A stretch of DNA of 31,579 bases from Lachnospiraceae bacterium UBA7179 (GCA_002491195.1 DKVL01000093.1:3996-35574); one strand, 5' to 3'; shown: positions 1-8,359, numbered from the stretch's first letter. Notes: generated by a model from the letters alone, not told the origin. Numbers and translations are program-made.

Positions 1-31
1 TACCGATGTACTAACCCTGCGAACAATATAT

Positions 32-61
32 AGTATAACACCAAAGCAGTAAATATTTCAA
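32..61 (-). promoter_or_regulatory. Possible promoter firing leftward out of the window
   Basis: Read on the - strand there is TTGAAA (56-61), an 18-base spacer and TATACT (32-37). It would drive a leftward gene whose body lies outside the window, divergent from the first + strand gene. The whole stretch 1-165 is AT-rich and no gene was seen in it. Confidence 0.4.
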
Positions 62-151
62 CCCTTAAATGAAAAAATCTATAAAAATTTTTGCGAAGAA
101 CAAGAAATTTATTAGTAAATATGTCAACTGTACTTTTTTTGTAAATCAGTC

Positions 152-162
152 TATACTATAAT
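152..162 (+). promoter_or_regulatory. Likely -10 region for the first small gene
   Basis: Overlapping TATACT (152-157) and TATAAT (157-162) hexamers lie about 55 bases before the start at 216. No convincing -35 box is present at 16-18 bases; a T-run fills that position. Confidence 0.35.
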
Positions 163-215
163 ATGGTAGAAAGAGAAGGCGATATAAGATCGCTGCAAAA
201 AGGATGTGAAGGCAT

Positions 216-476
216 ATGGCAGAGAAACGACAGGGGCGTGAGATCGCTTTTGCAGAAACTTATGATGAAACAGTAAAAAGGGCAATAGAGAAAGCTTTTT
301 TAAAACAGGGTATTTCCTATTTGATCAAAGTCGACAAAGTGAGGGAGATGAAAAAGGGTCATTTTGAGAGCAGGATGAAATATACCTTCCAAATTAACAG
401 GCTTCAGACAGAGGAAGCAAAGGATGCATTGACCATGCAGAATCTGGATGAAACCAGTTTTCATTATCTGATATAG
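216..476 (+). CDS. Small hypothetical protein, 86 aa
   Basis: I do not recognise the family. The product is a charged, soluble 86-residue protein rich in Lys and Glu, with no signal peptide, membrane segment or cysteine motif. The ATG at 216 follows purine-rich AAAGGATGTGAAGG, a usable ribosome binding site. A -10 element lies upstream and a clear rho-independent terminator follows about 15 bases after the stop, so it appears to be a monocistronic unit. That transcription layout is the main argument that it is real. The 65-codon frame on the opposite strand has no ribosome binding site and is not called. Confidence 0.7.
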   Translation: MAEKRQGREIAFAETYDETVKRAIEKAFLKQGISYLIKVDKVREMKKGHFESRMKYTFQINRLQTEEAKDALTMQNLDETSFHYLI

Positions 477-490
477 TACATATGGGAAAA

Positions 491-516
491 GTATCACCCT
501 GGGTGGTGCTTTTTTA
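491..516 (+). terminator. Rho-independent terminator
   Basis: GTATCACC and GGTGGTGC form a stem, with two G-U pairs, around a short CTGG loop, followed directly by a run of T from 510. It ends the transcript of the 86-residue protein gene. Confidence 0.8.
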
Positions 517-524
517 CTGCATCT

Positions 525-553
525 TTACAAAAAGCTATTGCTGATAGTATAAT
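525..553 (+). promoter_or_regulatory. Sigma-A-type promoter for the 75-aa protein gene
   Basis: TTTACA (525-530), exactly 17 bases of spacer, and TATAAT (548-553). Transcription should begin near 560, giving a leader of about 34 bases that holds the ribosome binding site of the gene at 594. Confidence 0.75.
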
Positions 554-593
554 CATTTAGAAAAAGAAAATGGGATAAGGAGAGGATTTTATT

Positions 594-821
594 ATGATGG
601 ATTTTTCCGCAATTATGAAGTTTAAGGGAGCATGGGACACATTTACCAGAAATCATCCGAAATTTGTGCCGTTTATGCAGGCAGTGGGAAGCGAGGCAAT
701 CGCTGACGGCACGATTATTGAGGTGAAAGTGACAAGTCCGGAAGGCAAGGAATTTAACACGAATATGAAGATTACGCAGAGTGACCTTGACTTGTTTGCA
801 CAATTAAAAGGCATGATGTAA
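594..821 (+). CDS. Small conserved-looking hypothetical protein, 75 aa
   Basis: The 75-residue product starts with an amphipathic segment (FKGAWDTFTRNHPKFVPFMQAV) followed by a likely beta hairpin (GTIIEVKVTSPEGKEF) and a C-terminal helix. It resembles unnamed short proteins common in Clostridia, but I can assign no function. The start is supported by AAGGAGAGG about eight bases before a tandem ATGATG; either ATG could be used. It has its own promoter at 525-553. No terminator is obvious; the GTTACTG hairpin repeat lies 30 bases downstream. Confidence 0.75.
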   Translation: MMDFSAIMKFKGAWDTFTRNHPKFVPFMQAVGSEAIADGTIIEVKVTSPEGKEFNTNMKITQSDLDLFAQLKGMM

Positions 822-850
822 AGTGTGTAAAAACGGTTGTTGTCAGCGCC

Positions 851-876
851 GTTACTGGAACGGAGCGAACAGTAAC
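851..876 (+). repeat. Dispersed hairpin repeat, copy 1
   Basis: GTTACTG and CAGTAAC form a perfect 7-bp inverted repeat around a 12-base centre, GAACGGAGCGAA. A second copy at 10401-10426 differs at one base (C to T in the centre). Both copies are intergenic, each upstream of a promoter. There is no T-run, so it is not an ordinary terminator. The perfect dyad and near-identity 9.5 kb apart suggest a genome-wide repeat family. Confidence 0.75.
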
Positions 877-916
877 CTTTGCGCCTTTCGTGAACAAAAT
901 TGAATAGATATATTTC

Positions 917-945
917 TTGAATGACATAATTTCTTGTGATATAAT
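917..945 (+). promoter_or_regulatory. Promoter of the carAB operon
   Basis: TTGAAT (917-922), a 17-base spacer, and TATAAT (940-945) preceded by TG at 937-938 (extended -10). The predicted transcript start near 952 leaves only about 36 bases of leader before the carA ATG at 988. That is too short for an attenuator and also argues against the ATG at 955 as start codon. Confidence 0.8.
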
Positions 946-987
946 GAATCGATTATGTTAGAGCATAGGGAAAGAACAGGTGATGAG

Positions 988-2190
988 ATGAAGGCGTTTT
1001 TGATATTGGAGGACGGTACTGTATTTGAGGGAACTCAGATCGGTGCCGACAGGGAAATAATCAGTGAGATCGTATTTAATACTTCTATGGCAGGATATCT
1101 GGAAGTGCTCACAGATCCGTCTTATGCAGGGCAGGCAGTGTGCATGACGTATCCGTTGATCGGAAATTATGGTATCTGTAAAGATGATATGGAATCCAGG
1201 AAACCTTGGCCTGACGGGTTCATTGTCAGGGAATTATCCAGGAATTTCAGCAATTTCAGAGCGGATTTTTCCATTCAGCAGTTTTTGGAAGAAAATAATG
1301 TGCCAGGCATTGCGGGGATTGATACGCGGGCGCTCACAAAGATTTTACGTGAAAAAGGTACAATGAACGGCATGATTACGACAAACGAGAGTTATCATCC
1401 TGACGATGTGATTCCCAGACTAAAAGCCTACACGACCGGTAAGGTGGTTGAAAAAGTTACCTGTAAAGAAAAATATGAGATAAAAGGCTCCAAAGATCTG
1501 ACGGAAAATGGAGCGATATCGGGGAGTGCGAAGTTTGTGCCAGCGGACTATGAGGCGGGAAAGCGTGAGCGGAAACCTTCCCTTGTCAGAAGATTAAACG
1601 GCGCGGGTAAACGGGTAGCTCTGCTCGACCTTGGCACGAAAGATAACATTGCCTATTCTCTCAAGATCAGAGGCTGTGATGTCACAGTCTATCCAGCGAC
1701 AACATCAGCGTCAGAGATCATCGCGTCGAAGCCTGATGGTATCATGCTTTCGAACGGACCGGGAGATCCAAAAGAGTGCACGGACATCATAGCGGAAATC
1801 AAGGAGCTATATCATACAGACATTCCAATCTTTGCCATCTGCCTTGGTCATCAGCTTATGGCGCTTGCGACAGGAGCTGATACCTATAAGATGAAATATG
1901 GACACAGGGGGGGCAATCATCCCGTAAAAGATCTTGCCACAGGGAGGGTATATATATCCTCACAGAATCATGGTTATGTGGTGGATATGGATAAGCTGGA
2001 TCCAAAAGTTGCAACGCCTGCTTTTATCAATGTAAACGATGGGACAAACGAGGGGCTGAATTATACAGGAAAGAACATTTTCACAGTTCAGTTCCACCCG
2101 GAGGCGTGCTGCGGCCCGCAGGATTCCAGCTATTTGTTTGACCGGTTTATTGATATGATGGACAGGGTGAAGATGGAGGTGACAAGATAA
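988..2190 (+). CDS. carA: Carbamoyl phosphate synthase, small (glutaminase) subunit
   Basis: CarA hydrolyses glutamine and passes ammonia to CarB for carbamoyl phosphate, the precursor of pyrimidines and arginine; the enzyme is cytosolic. The N-terminal CPSase domain opens MKAFLILEDGTVFEG and carries the GIDTRALTK motif. The C-terminal class I amidotransferase holds the triad: Cys285 in AICLGHQ, His370 and Glu372 in FHPEA. At 400 residues it is a little longer than the usual 355-380; the extra residues sit in the linker before the amidotransferase (about 170-205). The frame stays open to an ATG at 955, but 988 is preferred: it matches the family N-terminus, has AGGTGA upstream, and 955 lies almost at the transcript start. 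The stop overlaps the carB start by one base. Confidence 0.97.
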   Translation: MKAFLILEDGTVFEGTQIGADREIISEIVFNTSMAGYLEVLTDPSYAGQAVCMTYPLIGNYGICKDDMESRKPWPDGFIVRELSRNFSNFRADFSIQQFLEENNVPGIAGIDTRALTKILREKGTMNGMITTNESYHPDDVIPRLKAYTTGKVVEKVTCKEKYEIKGSKDLTENGAISGSAKFVPADYEAGKRERKPSLVRRLNGAGKRVALLDLGTKDNIAYSLKIRGCDVTVYPATTSASEIIASKPDGIMLSNGPGDPKECTDIIAEIKELYHTDIPIFAICLGHQLMALATGADTYKMKYGHRGGNHPVKDLATGRVYISSQNHGYVVDMDKLDPKVATPAFINVNDGTNEGLNYTGKNIFTVQFHPEACCGPQDSSYLFDRFIDMMDRVKMEVTR

Positions 2191-5100
2191 TGCCAAAGAA
2201 TCCTAATGTGAAAAAAGTAATGGTGATTGGTTCGGGACCGATTGTTATTGGACAGGCTGCTGAATTTGACTACGCAGGTACACAGGCGTGCCGTTCCTTA
2301 AAAGAAGAAGGTCTTGAGGTCGTGCTGGTAAACTCAAATCCTGCGACCATCATGACAGACAGGGATATCGCGGACAAAGTATATATCGAACCTCTGACAA
2401 CAAAAGTTCTGGAGCAGATTATTGAGAAAGAAAAGCCAGATTCCATTCTTCCAACACTGGGAGGACAGGCGGGGCTCAATCTCGGCATGGAACTTGAGGA
2501 GAGCGGATTCCTGGCTTCTCATAATGTAAAGCTGCTGGGGACGACAGCGGCTACGATCAGGAAAGCTGAGGACAGGCAGGAGTTCAAGGATACCATGGAA
2601 AAGATCGGGGAACCCTGTGCAGCGTCTAAGGTCGTGGAGAATGTAGAGGACGGCGTGGCATTTACGAATACGATCGGGTATCCGGTCGTGCTCCGCCCGG
2701 CGTATACCCTTGGTGGCAGCGGCGGCGGTATTGCCCACAATCAGCTCGAATTGGAGGAGATTCTGGAAAATGGTCTGCGTCTCTCGCGTGTGGGACAGGT
2801 TCTTGTCGAGCGCTGTATTGCAGGCTGGAAGGAAATCGAGTACGAGGTGATGCGCGACAGCGCCGGGAACTGCATCACGGTGTGTAACATGGAGAATATC
2901 GATCCGGTGGGAGTGCACACTGGCGACAGTATTGTCGTGGCGCCCTCGCAGACTTTGAGCGACAAAGAGTACCAGATGCTGCGCACATCGGCGCTGAATA
3001 TTATCTCTGAGCTAAATATCACAGGCGGCTGCAATGTACAGTTTGCGCTGCATCCGACAAGTTTTGAGTACTGCGTGATCGAGGTGAATCCGCGTGTGAG
3101 CAGATCTTCCGCGCTGGCGTCCAAGGCGACTGGTTATCCGATTGCGAAGGTTGCGGCAAAGATTGCGCTCGGCTACACGCTGGACGAGATCAAAAATGCC
3201 ATCACTGGCAAAACCTATGCGAGTTTTGAGCCGGCGCTTGATTACTGTGTCGTAAAGATGCCAAGACTTCCGTTTGACAAGTTTATCACGGCAAAGAGAA
3301 CGCTCACCACACAGATGAAGGCGACGGGCGAAGTCATGAGTATCTGCACGAATTTTGAGGGTGCGTTGATGAAAGCGATCCGCTCTTTAGAGCAGCATGT
3401 GGATTGTCTGAGGAGTTATGATTTCTCCGGGCTTGACAGGGAAGCATTGTTACGGCGCCTGGAAAAAGTCGATGACCAGAGAATCTACGTGATCGCGGAA
3501 GCGCTTCGAAAAGGAATCGACTATGATACCATTTACAATATTACAAAGATTGACAGATGGTTTATCGACAAGATCGCGATTCTTGTAGAGATGGAGCACG
3601 CATTGGAGACACAGCCGCTCACGGTGGAATTGCTGCGGGAAGCGAAACGCATTGAGTTCCCGGATAATGTGATTGCCAGACTTACTGGAAAGAACGAAGC
3701 GGAGATCAAGGAAATGCGCTATGCCAACAACATTGTTGCCGCATTCAAGATGGTTGATACCTGCGCGGCTGAGTTTGAGGCGAGTACGCCATATTATTAT
3801 TCGTGTTTTGACGGGGACAATGAGGCTGTGGAGACCAATCCCCCCAGGAAAGTCCTCGTGCTTGGATCGGGACCGATCCGGATCGGACAGGGGATTGAGT
3901 TTGATTACTGTTCGGTACATGCAACATGGGCATTTTCCAAGGCGGGATATGAGACCATTATCATCAACAACAACCCTGAGACGGTAAGTACAGATTTTGA
4001 TATTGCGGATAAGCTATATTTCGAGCCGCTCACGCCGGAAGATGTGGAGAATATTGTGAATATTGAAAAGCCTGACGGGGCCGTGGTGCAGTTTGGCGGA
4101 CAGACGGCGATCAAGCTCACAGAAAGCCTGATGAAAATGGGTGTGCCGATTCTGGGGACAAAGGCAGAGGATGTCGATGCGGCGGAGGACAGGGAGCTCT
4201 TTGACAGGATTCTCGAGGAGACGAAGATCCCACGCGCGGCGGGCGGTACGGTCTACACGGCGGAGGAGGCAAAGGAGGTTGCAAACCGTCTGGGTTATCC
4301 AGTGCTTGTCAGACCTTCGTATGTGCTTGGCGGTCAGGGGATGCAGATTGCGATCTCTGACGAGGAGATCGAGGAGTTTATGGAGATCATCAACCGCATC
4401 GCGCAGGATCATCCGATCCTTGTCGACAAGTATCTGCAGGGAAAGGAGCTCGAGGTGGACGCCGTCTGTGACGGTACGGATATACTGATTCCGGGCATTA
4501 TGGAACATATCGAGAGAACAGGAGTTCACTCTGGCGACTCGATTTCCGTCTATCCTGCGCATACGGTGACGGACAAAGTAAAGGAGACGATTGCGGAATA
4601 TACAAGGCGTCTGGCGAAGGCGCTGCACGTAAAGGGATTGATCAATATTCAGTTCATCGCTGTCGGCGAAGAAGTGTTTGTCATTGAGGTGAATCCGCGT
4701 TCCTCGCGAACGGTTCCCTATATCAGCAAGGTAACAGGAATCCCGATCGTGGATCTTGCAACGGAGGTCATTATCGGTAAGACGATCAGGGAACTTGGCT
4801 ATGAGCCAGGTCTGCAGAAAGAAGCGGGTTATGTTGCGATCAAGATGCCAGTGTTTTCCTTTGAGAAGATCAGGGGTGCCGAGATCAGCCTTGGACCGGA
4901 AATGAAGTCAACAGGAGAATGTCTCGGCATTGCTAAGACTTTTAATGAAGCATTATACAAGGCGTTTCTCGGGGCGGGAGTCGATCTGCCGAAGCATAAG
5001 CGCATGATCATCACTGTGAAGGATGCGGATAAAGGTGAGGCGATTGAGATCGGCAGGCGTTTCGAAAAACTTGGCTATACGATCTACGCGACGCGCAGTA

Positions 5101-5387
5101 CAGCGAAGGCACTCAATGACGCAGGCGTCAAGGCGAAAAAGGTCAATAAGATCCAGCAGGAGTCACCGACAGTCATGGACTTGATCCTCGGTCATAAGAT
5201 TGACCTTGTGATCGACACGCCGACACAGGGGCGTGATAAATCAAGGGACGGGTTCCTGATCAGAAGAACTTCGATTGAAACAGGCGTCAACTGTATCACA
5301 GCGCTGGATACAGCAAAGGCGTTGGCCACAAGTCTCGAGAGCAAGAATGATAATCCTTTGACACTGGTGAATATTGCGGATCTGTAA
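2190..5387 (+). CDS. carB: Carbamoyl phosphate synthase, large subunit
   Basis: CarB makes carbamoyl phosphate from bicarbonate, two ATP and the ammonia delivered by CarA. Its 1065 residues match the normal length. The two duplicated ATP-grasp synthetase halves are visible: the first opens KKVMVIGSGPIVIGQAAEFDYAG, the second RKVLVLGSGPIRIGQGIEFDYCS near residue 550. Each contains the expected VEVNPR-type metal-binding segment (IEVNPRVSRSSALASK and IEVNPRSSRTVPYISK). A C-terminal MGS-like allosteric domain follows from about residue 930 and ends GVNCITALDTAKAL. The start codon overlaps the carA stop (TAATG) and is preceded by GGAGGTGA, so the two are translationally coupled. A terminator follows at 5443. 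No pyrimidine-responsive attenuator was seen. Confidence 0.98.
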   Translation: MPKNPNVKKVMVIGSGPIVIGQAAEFDYAGTQACRSLKEEGLEVVLVNSNPATIMTDRDIADKVYIEPLTTKVLEQIIEKEKPDSILPTLGGQAGLNLGMELEESGFLASHNVKLLGTTAATIRKAEDRQEFKDTMEKIGEPCAASKVVENVEDGVAFTNTIGYPVVLRPAYTLGGSGGGIAHNQLELEEILENGLRLSRVGQVLVERCIAGWKEIEYEVMRDSAGNCITVCNMENIDPVGVHTGDSIVVAPSQTLSDKEYQMLRTSALNIISELNITGGCNVQFALHPTSFEYCVIEVNPRVSRSSALASKATGYPIAKVAAKIALGYTLDEIKNAITGKTYASFEPALDYCVVKMPRLPFDKFITAKRTLTTQMKATGEVMSICTNFEGALMKAIRSLEQHVDCLRSYDFSGLDREALLRRLEKVDDQRIYVIAEALRKGIDYDTIYNITKIDRWFIDKIAILVEMEHALETQPLTVELLREAKRIEFPDNVIARLTGKNEAEIKEMRYANNIVAAFKMVDTCAAEFEASTPYYYSCFDGDNEAVETNPPRKVLVLGSGPIRIGQGIEFDYCSVHATWAFSKAGYETIIINNNPETVSTDFDIADKLYFEPLTPEDVENIVNIEKPDGAVVQFGGQTAIKLTESLMKMGVPILGTKAEDVDAAEDRELFDRILEETKIPRAAGGTVYTAEEAKEVANRLGYPVLVRPSYVLGGQGMQIAISDEEIEEFMEIINRIAQDHPILVDKYLQGKELEVDAVCDGTDILIPGIMEHIERTGVHSGDSISVYPAHTVTDKVKETIAEYTRRLAKALHVKGLINIQFIAVGEEVFVIEVNPRSSRTVPYISKVTGIPIVDLATEVIIGKTIRELGYEPGLQKEAGYVAIKMPVFSFEKIRGAEISLGPEMKSTGECLGIAKTFNEALYKAFLGAGVDLPKHKRMIITVKDADKGEAIEIGRRFEKLGYTIYATRSTAKALNDAGVKAKKVNKIQQESPTVMDLILGHKIDLVIDTPTQGRDKSRDGFLIRRTSIETGVNCITALDTAKALATSLESKNDNPLTLVNIADL

Positions 5388-5442
5388 CAGTGATTGCAAT
5401 AGATGGGGTATGAATCACTGAGTGGATTGATAGGGAAGGGAG

Positions 5443-5466
5443 AGTGTCAGTTATTGACACTTTTTC
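5443..5466 (+). terminator. Rho-independent terminator of carAB
   Basis: AGTGTCA (5443-5449) pairs with TGACACT (5455-5461) around the loop GTTAT, followed by five T. It lies 55 bases after the carB stop. Confidence 0.8.
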
Positions 5467-5474
5467 TGTATGCA

Positions 5475-5586
5475 CAGACCTGTACAGAGGAGATATGCCG
5501 CTAAGGCGGCGCACAGGGAAAGTATTCTCTGTTTGATCGCACAGACAGACCAGTGCAGGGAAATATACCGTTAAAGCGGCGCATTG
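5475..5586 (+). repeat. Imperfect tandem repeat between carB and queH
   Basis: A segment of about 42 bases starting CAGACC and ending near GCGGCGCA occurs at 5475-5516 and again at 5546-5586 (period 71 bases). Roughly four in five positions match. Both copies contain a CCGYTAARGCGGC core that can fold into a small hairpin. No open frame runs through it. With the terminator it fills most of the 245-base carB-queH gap. Confidence 0.55.
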
Positions 5587-5632
5587 GCAGTGTGGTAGGT
5601 ATGGAGAAAATTGCAGTAAGATAGGAAGAATT

Positions 5633-6319
5633 ATGGAACAGCAAAAACAAAAATCGGCAAACGCAAGAAATTTTCAGAAGGAGCTCGATAAAATTCTCGG
5701 GCAGATCACAGTCCCGCCGCGGCTTCTGCTGCACAGCTGCTGTGCGCCGTGCAGCAGTTATGTGCTTGAGTATCTGAGGCGGTATTTTGAGATCACTGTC
5801 CTGTATTATAACCCAAACATCTCGATGGAAGCAGAGTACCAGAAGCGCGTGGAGGAGCAAAAGCGGCTGATTGAGGTATACAATCAATTGCCTGACAGTG
5901 GCTTGCCGATTTCCATTATAGAAGGAGATTATGAACCGGAAGCTTTTTACGGGATCGCAAAAGGGTTAGAACAGTGCCCGGAGGGCGGCGAGCGGTGCTT
6001 TGCCTGCTATGAGCTCCGGCTCAGAAAGACGGCGGAGCTTGCCAGAAAATCAGGACAGGATTACTTTGCGACAACGCTCACGATCAGCCCGTTAAAGAAC
6101 GCTGCGAAATTAAATGAGATTGGCGAGCGGCTGTCGCAAGAATACCATGTTCCATGGTTGCCGTCTGATTTCAAGAAGAAGAACGGTTATAAGCGCTCGA
6201 TTGAGTTGTCAGCGGAGTATGGCCTGTACAGGCAGAATTATTGTGGGTGTGTGTATAGTGTGAAGAACACAGAAGAACGCAAAGGGCAGCGTTCTTCTCC
6301 AGGAATGTTAATATGCTGA
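5633..6319 (+). CDS. queH: Epoxyqueuosine reductase QueH
   Basis: QueH carries out the last step of queuosine synthesis, reducing epoxyqueuosine to queuosine in tRNA; it replaces the unrelated cobalamin-dependent QueG. The family marks are all present: LLLHSCCAPCSSYVLEYL with the adjacent cysteine pair near residue 35, YYNPNI, the GGERCFACYELRL segment, ATTLTISPLKN, and YGLYRQNYCGCVYS near the C-terminus. These cysteines are the expected Fe-S ligands and redox pair. AGGAAG precedes the ATG. After CGCVYS the protein continues for about 17 unusual residues (ERKGQRSSPGMLIC) encoded by a copy of the AGAACGC hairpin repeat, so the tail is probably not functional. argS begins 21 bases downstream. 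Confidence 0.93.
   Translation: MEQQKQKSANARNFQKELDKILGQITVPPRLLLHSCCAPCSSYVLEYLRRYFEITVLYYNPNISMEAEYQKRVEEQKRLIEVYNQLPDSGLPISIIEGDYEPEAFYGIAKGLEQCPEGGERCFACYELRLRKTAELARKSGQDYFATTLTISPLKNAAKLNEIGERLSQEYHVPWLPSDFKKKNGYKRSIELSAEYGLYRQNYCGCVYSVKNTEERKGQRSSPGMLIC
6273..6296 (+). repeat. AGAACGC hairpin repeat inside the 3' end of queH
   Basis: AAGAACGC (6273-6280) and GCGTTCTT (6289-6296) form a perfect 8-bp stem around AAAGGGCA. Three close relatives stand between glgA and rqcH (18945-19060). Here the element lies in coding sequence and supplies the last residues of QueH. Confidence 0.6.
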
Positions 6320-6340
6320 AAAAGATATGCGGAGGTAACA

Positions 6341-8113
6341 ATGAAAAAAATATTAGAATTGATTTCTGACGAAATGAAAAACGCATTTGAGCAGGCAGGA
6401 TATGAGCGGGAGCTTGGCAAGGTGACGCTCTCGAACAGACCAGACCTGTGCGAATACCAGTGCAATGGCGCGATGGCGGGGGCAAAGCAGTATAAGAAAG
6501 CACCGATTATGATTGCAAACGATGTTGCTGCAAAGCTTTCCGGCAGCAGCGTTTTCGAGCGGGCAGAGGCAGTCGCACCAGGCTTTTTGAACCTGACATT
6601 GAAAAATGAATTTGTCGGCGGGTATATCAGGAATATGCGCGCAGACAAGAAATTCGGACTGGAAGAAGCCGAAAATCCCGCAAAGATCGTGATCGATTAC
6701 GGCGGACCAAATGTTGCGAAACCATTGCATGTAGGACATCTGCGTTCTGCGATCATCGGCGAGAGCGTAAAGCGTATTGCACGCTATATGGGGCATCGGG
6801 TGGTCGGTGACATCCATCTCGGCGACTGGGGACAGCCGATGGGGTTGATCATGAACGAGCTTAAGATCAGAAAACCAAAGCTGGTATATTTTGATGAAAA
6901 TTATACAGGGGAGTATCCCGCAGAGCCTCCTTTTACAATTTCGGAGCTCGAGGAGATCTATCCTTTTGCGAGTAAACGCTCCAAGGAGGATGAGGCGTAC
7001 AAGGCAGATGCGATGGCATGCACTTACAAGCTGCAGAGCGGCGTGAGGGGATACCGTGCACTCTGGAATCATATTATATCAGTTTCTGTTGCAGACTTAA
7101 AGAAAAATTACGAGAAACTGAATGTGGAATTTGATCTGTGGAACGGTGAGTCGGCGGTGCACGACCTGATACCACAGATGGTTGACGCGATGAAAGCAGG
7201 CGGTTATGCGTATGTCAGCGAGGGTGCGCTCGTCGTCGACGTGAAGGAGGACACAGACACGAAAGAGGTTCCGCCTTGTATGATCTTAAAATCAGACGGA
7301 GCGGCTCTCTACAATACGACAGATCTTGCGACGATCAAAATGCGTATGGAGGTTGAGAAGCCTGACAGGATTGTTTATGTGGTGGACAAACGCCAGGAAC
7401 TTTATTTTGAACAGGTATTTCGCTGTGCGCGCAAGACAAAGCTTGTGCGTGATGACACAGAATTGAAATTCCTTGGTTTTGGTACGATGAACGGAAAGGA
7501 CGGAAAGCCGTTTAAGACGCGCGAGGGCGGCGTGATGCGTCTGGAAAATCTGATCCAGGAGATCAATGACGAGATGTTCCACAAGATCAAGGAAAGCCGC
7601 GAGACAACAGACGAGGAGGCCGCTGCGACAGCTCAGGTGGTTGGGCTTGCCGCGCTGAAATACGGCGACTTGTCCAACCAGGCGAGCAAGGACTATATCT
7701 TTGACATTGACCGCTTTACCTCATCGGAGGGCGATACCGGACCGTATATTCTCTATACGATAGTGCGTATTAAGTCAATCCTCGCAAAATACACGGAAAA
7801 TGGCGGTGACGTACAGGCGGTGTTCTCAGAGATCAAGGCGCCCGTCAACGACAGTGAGAAGCAGCTGATGATGGAACTTGCAAAGTATAATGCAAGCGTC
7901 GAGGCGGCGTGCGAGGAGTATGCGCCGCATAAGATCTGTGCCTATATCTACGATCTTGCCAACGCATTCAATCATTTTTATCATGAGACGAAGATTCTTG
8001 CGGAGGAAGACAAGGCTAGGAAAGCAGGTTGGATTGCGCTTCTTGTGCTCACGAGAGACGTGCTCGAGACTTCGATTGACTTGCTTGGTTTCTCAGCACC
8101 GGAGAGAATGTAA
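6341..8113 (+). CDS. argS: Arginyl-tRNA synthetase
   Basis: This class I synthetase charges tRNA-Arg in the cytosol. The 590-residue length fits the family. The N-terminal Add-1-like domain (about 1-100) is followed by the catalytic core with the HIGH signature as HVGH at 130-133 in DYGGPNVAKPLHVGHLRSA. The ArgRS-specific segment GKPFKTREGGVMRLENL stands in the KMSK loop region. The C-terminal DALR anticodon-binding domain ends with TRDVLETSIDLLGFSAPERM, typical of ArgRS. The start at 6341 has GGAGGTAAC upstream. Only 21 bases separate it from queH, so the two are probably co-transcribed. No T-box leader is present. A 35-codon frame overlaps its stop codon. Confidence 0.97.
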   Translation: MKKILELISDEMKNAFEQAGYERELGKVTLSNRPDLCEYQCNGAMAGAKQYKKAPIMIANDVAAKLSGSSVFERAEAVAPGFLNLTLKNEFVGGYIRNMRADKKFGLEEAENPAKIVIDYGGPNVAKPLHVGHLRSAIIGESVKRIARYMGHRVVGDIHLGDWGQPMGLIMNELKIRKPKLVYFDENYTGEYPAEPPFTISELEEIYPFASKRSKEDEAYKADAMACTYKLQSGVRGYRALWNHIISVSVADLKKNYEKLNVEFDLWNGESAVHDLIPQMVDAMKAGGYAYVSEGALVVDVKEDTDTKEVPPCMILKSDGAALYNTTDLATIKMRMEVEKPDRIVYVVDKRQELYFEQVFRCARKTKLVRDDTELKFLGFGTMNGKDGKPFKTREGGVMRLENLIQEINDEMFHKIKESRETTDEEAAATAQVVGLAALKYGDLSNQASKDYIFDIDRFTSSEGDTGPYILYTIVRIKSILAKYTENGGDVQAVFSEIKAPVNDSEKQLMMELAKYNASVEAACEEYAPHKICAYIYDLANAFNHFYHETKILAEEDKARKAGWIALLVLTRDVLETSIDLLGFSAPERM

Positions 8114-8220
8114 TGCATGAAAGTCATATTTTGTTAAAAAAGAAGTGGGTTCAGAAATTGTGGATCGGAAAAATGCACTATGATGCAAAATGGCAGTACT
8201 GGGAAAAGTATTTTGAATAA
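8113..8220 (+). CDS. Possible small Trp-rich basic protein, 35 aa
   Basis: An ATG overlaps the argS stop by one base (TAATG). GGAGAG, formed by the last argS codons, lies six bases upstream, an ideal spacing. The frame encodes 35 residues with four tryptophans, three tyrosines and many lysines (KKKWVQKLWIGKMHYDAKWQ...). There is no signal peptide or clear membrane helix. I recognise no family. Support rests on the coupling to argS and the ribosome binding site; a frame this short can occur by chance. Confidence 0.35.
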   Translation: MHESHILLKKKWVQKLWIGKMHYDAKWQYWEKYFE

Positions 8221-8239
8221 TAGAAACAATTATAATTTG

Positions 8240-8262
8240 TGCAAATTTCACAAAAATTTGCA
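8240..8262 (+). other. Inverted repeat downstream of argS
   Basis: TGCAAATTT and AAATTTGCA form a perfect 9-bp dyad around CACAA. No T-run follows, so termination would be weak. It lies about 50 bases before the likely promoter of the hydrogenase-like gene and could instead be a protein-binding site. Confidence 0.45.
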
Positions 8263-8310
8263 TTCCGTATAAAAAAAACAGTAAGAATTGTGTACGCAGG
8301 ATAAACTTTA

Positions 8311-8319
8311 TGCTAAAAT
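8311..8319 (+). promoter_or_regulatory. Likely extended -10 of the hydrogenase-like MCP gene
   Basis: TGCTAAAAT is an extended -10 element about 40 bases before the start at 8360. The best -35 candidate (TTGTGT, 8288-8293) is 20 bases away, which is too far, so activator dependence is possible. Confidence 0.4.
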
Positions 8320-8359
8320 AGTAAAGTATGTTAATATATTAACAAGAGAGGATGTGTAC

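Noticed and set aside
952..987. Pyrimidine attenuator or riboswitch before carA
   Set aside because: The predicted leader is only about 36 bases and has no hairpin with a T-run.
2334..4628. Long - strand frames inside carB (up to about 200 codons)
   Set aside because: They lie wholly opposite a strongly conserved gene, lack ribosome binding sites and encode Arg/His/Cys-rich sequence typical of antisense shadows.
6320..6340. T-box before argS
   Set aside because: Only 21 bases separate queH and argS, with no room for a T-box.
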